Source of the DNA: Pseudonocardia sp. N23
Lineage (GTDB): Bacteria > Actinomycetota > Actinomycetes > Mycobacteriales > Pseudonocardiaceae
Assembly (NCBI RefSeq): GCF_002583555.1
Contig: NZ_BEGX01000114.1
Coordinates: 215,689 to 279,688 of the forward strand
Length of the DNA: 64,000 nucleotides
Direction of reading: 5' to 3'
Part shown: in pieces, positions 1-7,999 of the stretch
How the letters are laid out: every line of letters starts with the position of its first letter
How positions within the stretch are numbered: position 1 is the stretch's first letter
Position numbers and translations under genes: made by a program
The notes under the pieces: generated by a model
Told to the model about the DNA's origin: nothing
The model's input: the letters and a program-made list of their open reading frames with translations, nothing else
The model's database searches: none

Positions 1-597
1 CCGCTCGGCGTCGCCGTCCTGCCCGACGGGTCCGTCGCGATCGCCGACACCTACAACGGCGCGATCCGCCGCTACGACCCCACGACCCGCACCGTGACGA
101 CGCTCGCGCGCGACCTGGCCGAACCCTCGGACGTGCTCGTCGACGGGGACACGCTCGTCGTCGTCGAGTCGGCCGCGCACCGGCTCGTGCGGATGCCGAT
201 CCCCGCCGGGGCCCGCGTCGACGCCGGCGCCCATCGCGTCCGCCGCGCCCGCACCGACCTCGCGCCGGGCCCGCTGCAGCTCACCGTCGCCTTCACCCCG
301 CCGTCGGGCCAGCACCTCGACGACCGCTTCGGCGACCCGACGTCGCTGACCGTCACCGCGTCCCCGCCGTCCCTGCTGGTGAGCGGGGCCGGCACCGCGC
401 CCGGCCTGGTGCGCACGCTCGAGCTCGCCGGCGACGTCACCGAGGGGGTGCTCTCGATCAGCGTCGCCGCCGCGGCCTGCGACGAGGGCGACGGCATCTA
501 CGCGGCGTGCCACCGCTACCAGCAGGACTGGGGCATCCCGGTCGTGATCGTCGACGACGCGCCCACAACCCTGACGCTGGACCTGCGGGCCGTCTGA
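1..597 (+). CDS. NHL-repeat protein, C-terminal part (5' end outside window)
   Basis: The frame is open from the first base and ends at a TGA at 595-597, so only the last 198 residues are visible. The start reads as the end of an NHL/beta-propeller blade (PDGSVAIADTYNGAIRRYDP), followed by a second partial blade with LAEPSDVLVDGDTLVV. The remaining ~130 residues look like the beta-rich tail found on thioredoxin-NHL fusion proteins of actinobacteria. Such proteins normally carry an N-terminal thioredoxin-like domain, which would lie upstream of this window. The family is thought to act in extracytoplasmic or redox-linked protein interactions, but no specific substrate can be named. Identification rests on the NHL blades; the full architecture is inference. 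Confidence 0.7.
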   Translation, partial: PLGVAVLPDGSVAIADTYNGAIRRYDPTTRTVTTLARDLAEPSDVLVDGDTLVVVESAAHRLVRMPIPAGARVDAGAHRVRRARTDLAPGPLQLTVAFTPPSGQHLDDRFGDPTSLTVTASPPSLLVSGAGTAPGLVRTLELAGDVTEGVLSISVAAAACDEGDGIYAACHRYQQDWGIPVVIVDDAPTTLTLDLRAV

Positions 598-616
598 TCC
601 CGCTCCGAGCGTGGGG

Positions 617-1162
617 TCAGAGCCCCGACCAGAACCGGGTGAGTGCCGCCGCCCCGCGGGCCGGGTCCTGCATCATCCACCAGTGCCCGAGCCCGTCGAG
701 CTCCTCGACCCGGGCACCCGCCCGGGCGGCGGCGCGTGCCTTCTGCTCGCTGGTACCGACGTACGGGTCCTCCGTCGGCACCAGCGCCAGGCCCGGCACC
801 TGCGCCGCGGCCTCCAGCCCGCCGCCCAGATCGGCCATCGCCGGCTGCGCGGCCGACCGGTAGAGCCGCAGGATGCACTCGCCCATCGCGGGATCGAACG
901 CCGCGGCGACCTTGTCGGCCACCCCCGCGTCCATGCCCTGCGCCGCGAGCCCCTGCCCCCGCTGCACGACCGGCGCCGCACCCAGCTCCGCGACCAGCCA
1001 GTCCCGATAGGCCTCCCACGTGGCCGCGAACCCGTCGGGCACCGGGGCGCCGAAGCCCGGGGGCGACAGCCGCACCACCGGGTCGTCGTCGCCCAGGTGG
1101 TCCACCAGCGGGCCCCAGATCGCGGCGGTCTCCGGGTTGCCGTGCACGAGGACTACGGTCAT
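617..1162 (-). CDS. alpha/beta hydrolase homologue lacking the nucleophile region
   Basis: The start is taken at the ATG giving MTVVLVHGNPE, because HGNP (residues 7-10) is the usual oxyanion-hole segment of alpha/beta hydrolases. The C-terminal half keeps a plausible acid (D132 in TEDPYVG) and the catalytic histidine (H160 in LDGLGHWW). The protein is only 181 residues, against about 250-290 for the family. The expected G-x-nucleophile-x-G elbow between strand and helix C is absent: the chain goes from DWLVAELGAAP straight into the lid-like region QRGQGL. An in-frame internal deletion explains this best. It may be a non-catalytic relic; a remote possibility is a redesigned active site. It is convergent with the NHL gene. 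Confidence 0.6.
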   Translation of the reverse strand: MTVVLVHGNPETAAIWGPLVDHLGDDDPVVRLSPPGFGAPVPDGFAATWEAYRDWLVAELGAAPVVQRGQGLAAQGMDAGVADKVAAAFDPAMGECILRLYRSAAQPAMADLGGGLEAAAQVPGLALVPTEDPYVGTSEQKARAAARAGARVEELDGLGHWWMMQDPARGAAALTRFWSGL

Positions 1163-1367
1163 GGGTGAACCGTAGCCACCAGGGCCCACGGTTTCGCGCC
1201 TCCGAGCATCACCCGACGGGGGTGTGTGAGGGGGCGGCGGGACCGCTGTTAACATGAATGACCGAGCGCACGGCGTGCTCGCTCGATCCGGGTCTCACGA
1301 TCCGCGGTACGGGTCGTAACGCCGGCCCCCCGTACACGTTCCAGGTAGGAAGACTCGAGGCAGACGC

Positions 1368-1640
1368 GTGGCCAACATCAAGTCCCAGATCAAGCGGGTC
1401 AAGACCAACGAGAAGCGCCGCCAGCGCAACAAGGCGGTCAAGTCGTCGGTCCGCACCGCGATCCGCCGCTTCCGTGAGGCCGAGGCGGCCGGTGACACCG
1501 AGAAGGCCGTCGAGCTGCAGCGCGCTGCGGCCAAGGCTCTCGACAAGGCCGCCAGCAAGGGCGTGATCCACCGCAACCAGGCCGCCAACCGCAAGTCGGC
1601 GATCGCCAAGCGCGCGGACGCCCTCAGCTCCGCGAGCTGA
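1368..1640 (+). CDS. rpsT: 30S ribosomal protein S20
   Basis: The 90-residue, Lys/Arg-rich protein begins [21 protein letters not shown], the typical S20 start, and is of normal family length. S20 binds 16S rRNA early in assembly of the small subunit. GGAAGA lies about 14 bases before the ATG as a possible ribosome binding site. The gene is transcribed toward the convergent holA gene and is followed by a strong hairpin. The rpsT-holA neighbourhood is the same as in mycobacteria, as I remember it. Confidence 0.97.
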   Translation: MANIKSQIKRVKTNEKRRQRNKAVKSSVRTAIRRFREAEAAGDTEKAVELQRAAAKALDKAASKGVIHRNQAANRKSAIAKRADALSSAS

Positions 1641-1671
1641 GCCTCCGGCGCCCTGGCGCCGGTCCGAACTC

Positions 1672-1710
1672 CCGAAAGCGCCGCCCGCACCCCGCGGACG
1701 GCGCTTTCGG
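1672..1710. terminator. hairpin between convergent rpsT and holA
   Basis: CCGAAAGCGCCG (1672-1683) pairs perfectly with CGGCGCTTTCGG (1699-1710) across a 15-base loop. The 12-bp stem sits between the 3' ends of two convergent genes and could stop transcription from both sides. There is no clear T-tract, as is common in high-GC actinobacteria. Confidence 0.7.
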
Positions 1711-1839
1711 CATCTCCGCGTCCGGCCCGTCGGCTGACCAGAGCACGCCGTTCACGCCGAACCGGCACCGGACCGGTCCGTTCCGACGTCGAACTCGGTG
1801 GGGCGTGGCTCGACACTCGGGGTGTGGCGGTCCGCCGGG

Positions 1840-2829
1840 TCAGCGGAGGTCGCGGGCGTCGATGATGCGGCGGACCGCGCGCTCCAGGGCGAACTCGGGA
1901 TCGGCCGCGGCACCCTTCACGTCCGCGTTGGCCTCGGCCGCTGCCGCGAACGCCGCCGTGATGCCCTCCGGCCGCCACGACCGCACCTGCCCCTGGGCTT
2001 TGCGGATCTTCCACGGCGGCATGCCGAGCGAGCTCGCGAGCCGATTGGGGTCGCCCCGGCCCGCGGCGCCGACCTTCGCGAGGGTGCGGACCGCGTCGGC
2101 CAGAGCGTCGGCGACCAGCACCGGCGCGACACCCAGCACCAGCGCCCACCGCAACGCCTCGAGCGCTCCTGCCCGGTCCCCCGCGACGACCTTGTCGGCG
2201 ACGGTGAAACCCGACGACTCCGCCCGGCCGCGGTGGTAGCGCCGCACGGCCTTGTCGTCGATCGCACCGCCGGTGTCGGCGACGAGCTGCCCCGCCGCGG
2301 CGGCGAGCTCGCGCAGGTCGGAGCCCACGGCCTCCATCAGGACCTCGAGGGCGTCGCCGGTGATCTTCCCGCCGAGGCGGCGCACCTCGGCCTTCACGAA
2401 GTCGGCCCGCTCGCCCGCCCGGGTGAGCCGGTCGCAGCGGACGACCTCGGCGCCGGCCTTGCGCAGGTCGTCGGCGAACGTCTTGCCGCGGGCGCCGCCC
2501 TGGTGGAGCAGGACGACGACGATCCCGTCGGCCGGCTCGGCGGCGTAGCGCAGCACCGCGGTGGCCATGTCCTTGCTCGCCTCCTGCGCCGAGGTGAGCA
2601 CGACGACGCGACCCTCCGCGAACAGGGACGGGCTGACGTGCTCGGCCAGGTCCTCGGGGGCGATCTCGCCGATGCGCAGCCGCCGCACGTCGGTGTCCGG
2701 ATCAGCAGCGCGCGCCCGGGTCACGATGTCCTGCACGGCGCGCTCGGCGAGCAGCTCCTCCTCGCCCACGACGAGCTGTACCGGGTGCGGAGGCGTCGCG
2801 TCGGCTGCCGGAGGGGTCACGCTCCTCAT
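1840..2829 (-). CDS. holA: DNA polymerase III subunit delta
   Basis: This 329-residue protein is the clamp-loader delta subunit, which opens the beta sliding clamp for loading at primed DNA. The sequence fits HolA/YqeN across its length: N-terminal HPVQLVVGEEELLAERAV, a central segment FAEGRVVVLTSAQEASKD, and the C-terminal helical collar with MPPWKIRKAQGQVRSW and EFALERAVRRIIDARDL. The open frame continues upstream, but the ATG at 2829 (MRSVTPPAAD) precedes the conserved start and avoids overlap with the divergent thrC leader. Length is normal for the family. The gene diverges from the riboswitch-controlled thrC. Confidence 0.93.
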   Translation of the reverse strand: MRSVTPPAADATPPHPVQLVVGEEELLAERAVQDIVTRARAADPDTDVRRLRIGEIAPEDLAEHVSPSLFAEGRVVVLTSAQEASKDMATAVLRYAAEPADGIVVVLLHQGGARGKTFADDLRKAGAEVVRCDRLTRAGERADFVKAEVRRLGGKITGDALEVLMEAVGSDLRELAAAAGQLVADTGGAIDDKAVRRYHRGRAESSGFTVADKVVAGDRAGALEALRWALVLGVAPVLVADALADAVRTLAKVGAAGRGDPNRLASSLGMPPWKIRKAQGQVRSWRPEGITAAFAAAAEANADVKGAAADPEFALERAVRRIIDARDLR

Positions 2830-2968
2830 CGTGGCCCAGCCCGCGCCGGTGGCGTGAGCCGCCTCCCACATCGCGGGCTCGGCTTCGCGTCGGCGACACG
2901 CATGTCGTAACGTGGGTCGCGGAGATCGGCGCTGTCGCAACGCGCCGGCCCGGCACAACTGAACATGG

Positions 2969-3085
2969 CTCATCCAGAGGGGTAGAGGGAACGGCCCGTT
3001 GAAACCCCGGCAACCGGCGTCGCACGACCATCGCGTGTGACGATCACGGTGCCAAATCCGACCCGCTTCGTGCGGGGAAGATGAG
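2969..3085 (+). promoter_or_regulatory. SAM-I (S-box) riboswitch upstream of thrC
   Basis: The leader contains the S-box signatures in order: AGAGGGGTAGAGGGA (2976-2990), GGCCCGTTGAAACCCCGGCAACC (2993-3015, matching the conserved kink-turn/pseudoknot block GAUGAAACCCGGCAACC), GGTGCCAAATCC (3048-3059) and a P4 hairpin CCCGC-TTCGT-GCGGG. The closing P1 helix is CTCATC (2969-2974) paired with GATGAG (3080-3085). SAM binding in this family stabilises P1. Here the right P1 strand runs into the GAGGAG ribosome binding site of thrC (3083-3088), so SAM would be expected to mask translation directly. A SAM-IV fold was considered, but the core matches SAM-I better. Confidence 0.88.
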
Positions 3086-3096
3086 GAGATCCTCCG

Positions 3097-4362
3097 ATGA
3101 CTCTTACTGCGTCCGCCCAGACGACCGGCCTCGACCTCGGCTCCGCCCGCGCCCTCGCCTGTCGCGAGTGCGGCCACGAGACGCCGCTGGCGGCGGAGTT
3201 CGCCTGTCCGCAGTGTTTCGGGCCCCTCGAGGTGGCCTACGACTTCCCGGCGGTCACCCGCCGGTCCATCGAGGCCGGCCCGCAGTCGATCTGGCGCTAC
3301 CGCGACCTGCTGCCGGTCCCGGCCGACGTGCAGTCGCACGCCAACACCGAGCCGGGCATGACGCGGCTGATCAAGGCCGACCGGCTCGCCGCCGCCCTGG
3401 GTGTGCGCTCCCTGTGGGTGAAGGACGACACCGGCAACCCGACCCACTCGTTCAAGGACCGCGTCGTCGCCGTCGCCCTCGCCGCGGCCCGCGAGCTCGG
3501 CTTCACCGTGCTGTGCTGCCCGTCGACGGGCAACCTCGCCAACGCCGTCGCCGCGGCGGCGTCGCGCGCCGGGTGGGACTCCGTCGTGCTGATCCCGTCG
3601 TCGCTGGAGAAGGCCAAGGTCCTCACCACGGCGGTCTACGGCGGCACGCTGCTGGCCGTCGACGGCAACTACGACGACGTCAACCGCCTGGCCACCGAGC
3701 TCGCGGCGGAGCACGAGGAGTGGGCGTTCGTCAACGTCAACGTCCGCCCGTACTACGCCGAGGGCTCGAAGACGCTGGGCTACGAGGTCGCCGAGCAGCT
3801 CGGCTGGCGCCTGCCCGAGCAGATCGTCGTGCCGATCGCGTCCGGCTCACAGCTGACCAAGATCGACAAGGGCTTCACCGAGTTCGGCAAGCTCGGCCTC
3901 GTCGAGCCCACCCCGTACAAGATGTTCGGTGCGCAGGCGACCGGCTGCTCCCCCGTGGCGACGGCGTTCGAGGAGGGCCACGACGTCATCCGGCCCGTGA
4001 AGCCGGACACGATCGCCCGCTCGCTGGCGATCGGCAACCCGGCCGACGGCCCGTACGTCCTGGACTCGGTGCGCCGCACCGGCGGGTCGATCGGGCACGT
4101 CTCCGACGACGAGGTGCGCGACGGAATCCAGCTGCTCGCCCGCACCGAGGGTGTGTTCGCCGAGACCGCGGGTGGGGTCACCGTCGCCACCGCGAAGAAG
4201 CTCATCGAGGCCGGCAAGATCGACCCCGACGCCGAGACCGTCCTGCTCATCACCGGCGACGGCCTCAAGACGCTCGACGCCGTCGCCGACCGCGTCGCCC
4301 CGACCGCCACCGTGGCGGCCACCAGCAAGGCCGTTCGCGAAGCACTCGCCGCCCGCGGCTGA
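3097..4362 (+). CDS. thrC: threonine synthase with N-terminal zinc ribbon
   Basis: The 421-residue PLP enzyme converts O-phosphohomoserine to threonine. Residues 22-40 hold a CxxC...CxxC zinc-ribbon (C22, C25, C37, C40) typical of one ThrC subgroup. The PLP lysine is K120 in NPTHSFKDRVV, followed by the phosphate-binding CPSTGNLANAVAAAAS. The ATG at 3097 is preceded by GAGGAG at 3083-3088, which lies inside the P1 helix of the upstream SAM-I riboswitch, so expression should fall when SAM is high. Its tail is overlapped on the opposite strand by the run-on open frame of comEC. The gene is inserted between holA and comEC relative to mycobacteria. Confidence 0.93.
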   Translation: MTLTASAQTTGLDLGSARALACRECGHETPLAAEFACPQCFGPLEVAYDFPAVTRRSIEAGPQSIWRYRDLLPVPADVQSHANTEPGMTRLIKADRLAAALGVRSLWVKDDTGNPTHSFKDRVVAVALAAARELGFTVLCCPSTGNLANAVAAAASRAGWDSVVLIPSSLEKAKVLTTAVYGGTLLAVDGNYDDVNRLATELAAEHEEWAFVNVNVRPYYAEGSKTLGYEVAEQLGWRLPEQIVVPIASGSQLTKIDKGFTEFGKLGLVEPTPYKMFGAQATGCSPVATAFEEGHDVIRPVKPDTIARSLAIGNPADGPYVLDSVRRTGGSIGHVSDDEVRDGIQLLARTEGVFAETAGGVTVATAKKLIEAGKIDPDAETVLLITGDGLKTLDAVADRVAPTATVAATSKAVREALAARG

Positions 4363-6834
4363 CGACGAGGTCCGCCGCGTCCCGGACCCGCGCGGGCTCC
4401 GCCGTCGGCACCGACCGGGCCGCCCACGACGGCGGCGGCCCGGCAGCGGGTCGCCGCGCGACACGAGCGACGGCCCGTCGTCACCCGGCGCGCCGTCGGG
4501 TGCCGCGACGACCGCGGTGTCGCCGTCGTGGTCGGTGCGCCGCACGGCGACCCCGGCCGCGGAGAGGACGTCGAGGAGCCCCGGATCGGGATGCCGGTAG
4601 CTGTTGCCGGCCCCGACCGAGACGAGGGCGACCCTCGGTGACACCGCGGCGAGGAACTCGCGCAGGCTGTAGCGCGAGCCGTGGTGGGGCATCTTCAGCA
4701 CATCGGCGCGCAGCGGCACCCGGGCGGCGAGGAGATCGGCCTGGGCCGCGATCTCGACGTCGCCGGTCAGCAGCACCGAACCTGCCCGGGTCCCGGCCCG
4801 CACGACGAGCGAACCGTCGTTGACGGCGGTGCCGTCGCCGGGATCGACGTCGGCGGCCGGGTGGATCGGGCCGAGCACGTCGAGCACCAGGCCCGGCCAT
4901 GCCAGCCGCTGCCCCGGGCCCAGCGCGACGACGGTGGTGCCGGCCTCCCGCGCCTGTACCGCGAGCCGTCGCAGTGCCGCTCCCGGCTGCCGCGACGGCC
5001 CGACTGCGATCGCGCCGACCGCCCTGCCCCGCAACGCTCCGGACATCCCGCCGATGTGGTCGGCGTGCAGGTGGCTCACCACGACCAGGTCGAGGGAGTG
5101 CACCCCGAGTCTGGCCAGGCACGCGTCGACCGGGCCGTCGTCGGGACCGGCGTCGACCAGCACCGCATGACCCGGTGACCCGGTGGCGAGCACGAGCGCG
5201 TCGCCCTGCCCGACGTCGCACGTGACCACGGCCCAGCCGGTGGGTGGCCAGCCGGGCGTGACGACCCGTGTCGGCACCAGGACGAGCAGCAGGCCGACCA
5301 GGACGGCCACCAGCAGGGCTCGCAGCCGCCGCGACCGGACGAGCACCGCGAGCACGACGATCACCACGACCAGCAGCAGCGCCCCGACCCACCCGGACGG
5401 CCACGGGACGACCCCGCCCTGCACCGCGGCGGCGCGGTCGGCGACGAGGACCAGCCAGGCCACCTCCGGTCCGGCGAGCCACGCACAGGCCTGGGCCGCG
5501 ACAGGGCTCACGACCGACAGCAGCGCAGCCAGGACCCCGAGCACCGTGGCCGGCGCGACGACGGGCGCGGCGAGGAGGTTGGCCGACAGCGAGACCAGGC
5601 TGACGGTGCCGCTCAGGCCGGCGATCAGCGGGGCCGTGGCGATCCCGGCGGCCGCGGGGACGACGAGCGCCTCGGCGACGCCGGACGGGAAGCCCCGCTC
5701 ACGCAGCCTGCGCACCCACCCGGGCGCGACCAGCACCAGTGCCGCGGTGGCCGCCGCCGACAACGCGAACCCGGGGTCGACGGCGAGGCGGGGGTCCCAC
5801 AGCAGCAGGGCCGTCACCGTCGCCGCCAGCGCGGGAACCGCGGATCGCCTGCGGCCCACGGCCAGCGCGAGCAGCACCACCCCGCCCATGACTGCGGCGC
5901 GCAGGACGCTGGGCGACGGCCGGGCCAGCACCACGAACCCGACGAGCGCGAGCCCGGCACCCACCGCGCACGCTCGTGGCCCGGCACGCAGCAGCCGCAG
6001 CAGGAGCAGCACCGCGCCGGCCACGACGGCGAGGTTCGCCCCCGACACCGCGGTCAGATGGGTGAGCCCGGCGGCGCGGAAGTCGTCTGCGACCTCCGGG
6101 GACTGGTCGCGGGTGTCGCCAACCGTCAGGCCCGGCAGCAGCCCCGCCGACCGGTCCGGCAGCACGCCCGACGCGGTCCGCAGCCCGTCGCGCAGCGTCC
6201 CGGCGGCACGCTGCCACCACGGCGGCGCCGTGACCTCCGCGGGCGTGCCCCTGACCCGCAGCACCGCGACCGTGAGGTCGCTGCGGGTGGGCGGTGCGAG
6301 CAGGCCCTCGGCCCGCACCGACTGGCCGGGCAGCAGCCCGGACCAGCCCTCGGCCGGGGCGATCAGCAGTACCCGCCCGCCCGTCGTCCAGGTTCCGGCC
6401 CCGACGGCCGCTTCCTCCAGCGCGGCGGAGATCGTCACCTGCCGGGCCCCGGCGACGGGAACCCCGACGGCGGGGCGGACCGGGCGCGGATCGTCGGTCA
6501 GTGTGGCCCGCAGCGTCGCCGATGCCCCGGTCGAGACCGCCGCGGCCAGCGGATGGCCCGCCAGGAACGCCACGTTCGCCCCGGTGACGACCAGTGCGGC
6601 GACCGCACACCCGAGCGCGCCCACCGCACCGGCGCCCCAGCGGCGCCCGCGGGCACGGCGGGCGAGCACGCCGGCGGCCGCGAGGAGCAGGCCCGCGACG
6701 ACGACCACCCCGACCACGCCGCCGAGCAGCCCGGTCACCGTCACGGCCCACACCACCAGCGCGGCCGGCACGAGCCGGAGATCGGGCGGGACCGCGGTCT
6801 CCTCGTCGACCGAATCGCGCACCGCCGCCGTCAT
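3847..6834 (-). CDS. comEC: ComEC/Rec2 DNA-uptake channel with run-on C-terminus
   Basis: An N-terminal cluster of membrane helices and an OB-like soluble region precede the competence domain (DFRAAGLTHLTAVSGANLAVVAGAV). Next come more membrane helices and a metallo-beta-lactamase-like domain (GQGDALVLATG...VVVSHLHADHIGG), ending near RTDHDGDTAVV at about 4510. ComEC forms the inner-membrane channel for single-stranded DNA uptake. The ATG overlaps the comEA stop by 4 bases. The frame does not stop where the family normally ends. It continues for about 220 low-complexity Arg/Gly/Ala codons to a stop at 3847, overlapping thrC by 516 bases on the other strand. The conserved protein therefore covers about 4500-6834; the rest is probably not functional. 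Confidence 0.82.
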   Translation of the reverse strand: MTAAVRDSVDEETAVPPDLRLVPAALVVWAVTVTGLLGGVVGVVVVAGLLLAAAGVLARRARGRRWGAGAVGALGCAVAALVVTGANVAFLAGHPLAAAVSTGASATLRATLTDDPRPVRPAVGVPVAGARQVTISAALEEAAVGAGTWTTGGRVLLIAPAEGWSGLLPGQSVRAEGLLAPPTRSDLTVAVLRVRGTPAEVTAPPWWQRAAGTLRDGLRTASGVLPDRSAGLLPGLTVGDTRDQSPEVADDFRAAGLTHLTAVSGANLAVVAGAVLLLLRLLRAGPRACAVGAGLALVGFVVLARPSPSVLRAAVMGGVVLLALAVGRRRSAVPALAATVTALLLWDPRLAVDPGFALSAAATAALVLVAPGWVRRLRERGFPSGVAEALVVPAAAGIATAPLIAGLSGTVSLVSLSANLLAAPVVAPATVLGVLAALLSVVSPVAAQACAWLAGPEVAWLVLVADRAAAVQGGVVPWPSGWVGALLLVVVIVVLAVLVRSRRLRALLVAVLVGLLLVLVPTRVVTPGWPPTGWAVVTCDVGQGDALVLATGSPGHAVLVDAGPDDGPVDACLARLGVHSLDLVVVSHLHADHIGGMSGALRGRAVGAIAVGPSRQPGAALRRLAVQAREAGTTVVALGPGQRLAWPGLVLDVLGPIHPAADVDPGDGTAVNDGSLVVRAGTRAGSVLLTGDVEIAAQADLLAARVPLRADVLKMPHHGSRYSLREFLAAVSPRVALVSVGAGNSYRHPDPGLLDVLSAAGVAVRRTDHDGDTAVVAAPDGAPGDDGPSLVSRGDPLPGRRRRGRPGRCRRRSPRGSGTRRTSSSAAGGECFANGLAGGRHGGGRGDAVGDGVERLEAVAGDEQDGLGVGVDLAGLDELLRGGDGDPTRGLGEHTLGAGEQLDSVAHLVVGDVPDRPAGAAHRVQDVRAVGRVADRQRAGDRVRLHGPDDVVALLERRRHGGAAGRLRTEHLVRGGLDEAELAELGEALVDLGQL

Positions 6835-7787
6835 CCCGCGACCACCAGCTCACGCAGCTGGGCGTACTTGCGCTCGCCGATCCCGTCGATCTCGCGTAGC
6901 TGGTCGACGCGGCTGAACCGGCCGTTGCGGGTGCGCCAGTCGACGATGCGCTGTGCCGTCACCGGACCGACGCCGGGCAGCCCGTCGAGCTGGGCGACGC
7001 TCGCGGAGTTCAGGTCGACCTTCCCGCCGGCCGCTCCGGTCCCCGTCCCGGTCGCCGGTTCCGGTGGAGCCGTTCCGGGCCGGGCGACCGCGTCGGGGGC
7101 GGCCGCGCCGACGACGACCTGTTCCCCGTCGGACACCCGGCGCGCAAGGTTCAGACCCGCGACCTCGGTGCCGGGCAGGACGCCACCCGCGGCGTCGACG
7201 ACGTCGGCGACCCGCGCGCCGCCGGGCACCCGGACCAGCCCTGGCCGCGCGACGGTGCCGACGACGCTGACGACGATCTGGCCGCCGGGTGTACCTCCGG
7301 GTGGCGCGGTACCCGCAGGTGCATCGGCGATCGGCGAGAGGCCGGCCACCGGCCCGGGCGGGAGCGCTTCGGCCCGGGGACGGTCGAGCCAGACCCCGAC
7401 CGCGGCGGCGAGCGCGGCGAGAGCCGTGACGATCGTCAGCGCGACGGCCCCGGGACGGCCCGGATCGAGGCGCGCCCGCTGAACCGGCTCCGGCACCCAG
7501 CGCCGGACCGCGGCGCCGCGCCGGCGACGGAACCGGTCACGCAGCCGCCCACCCCATCCGGGCCGAGCGGCCGGCGGGACGGCCCCGGGCAGGTCGACGG
7601 TGTCGGGCTCGACGATCCACTCAGGTTGGTCGTCCCAGAACTCGCCCTCACCGTTCGCCGGAGGGCCCGGTGCGGAGCCGACCCGCGCATGCGGACCGCG
7701 CCGTTCGCGCGGTGCCGGATCCACAGGCAGCGGGCGCGCGGCGAGCGCACCGGCAAGCCGCCGTCCGGGATCCACCACACCTGTCAC
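6831..7787 (-). CDS. comEA: ComEA-type helix-hairpin-helix DNA-binding protein
   Basis: The 318-residue protein has a ~115-residue soluble N-terminus, one membrane helix near residues 118-136 (VALTIVTALAALAAAVGVWL), an SLBB-like domain (IVVSVVGTVARPGLVRVPGGARVADVVDAAGG) and a C-terminal helix-hairpin-helix pair (VDLNSASVAQLDGLPGVGP). This is the architecture of actinobacterial ComEA, a membrane-anchored receptor that binds double-stranded DNA and passes it to ComEC. The stop overlaps the comEC start by 4 bases, so the two are surely co-transcribed. Whether this organism is naturally competent cannot be judged from two genes. Confidence 0.9.
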   Translation of the reverse strand: MTGVVDPGRRLAGALAARPLPVDPAPRERRGPHARVGSAPGPPANGEGEFWDDQPEWIVEPDTVDLPGAVPPAARPGWGGRLRDRFRRRRGAAVRRWVPEPVQRARLDPGRPGAVALTIVTALAALAAAVGVWLDRPRAEALPPGPVAGLSPIADAPAGTAPPGGTPGGQIVVSVVGTVARPGLVRVPGGARVADVVDAAGGVLPGTEVAGLNLARRVSDGEQVVVGAAAPDAVARPGTAPPEPATGTGTGAAGGKVDLNSASVAQLDGLPGVGPVTAQRIVDWRTRNGRFSRVDQLREIDGIGERKYAQLRELVVAG

Positions 7788-7999
7788 CCGGTCGACGGTA
7801 GGAGCGGACGGTGGTGCCGGCGGTACCTCGACCGGTCACTGTGGATGGTTGACGGCGATGTGGACAGCCTGCGGCCCACACACCCCGGGAGTGGGGTTCG
7901 AGTCGGGGAGGTGTGCAAGGCTCGGCGGGGGTCGCGCGTCCCGAGGAGGGACGCACGGCCGGCCGTCGGCGGATGCGGCCCCACCTGGTCCCCGGCCGG

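Noticed and set aside
5183-6916. A 577-codon Thr/Ser/Arg-rich open frame on the + strand
   Set aside because: Shadow of comEC; no motif, and comEC/comEA are clear on the other strand.
7880-7935. GGGTTCGAGTC, resembling a tRNA T-loop
   Set aside because: The bases flanking the TTCGAGT loop (TGGGG and CGGGG) cannot form a T-stem, and no acceptor or anticodon stem fits.
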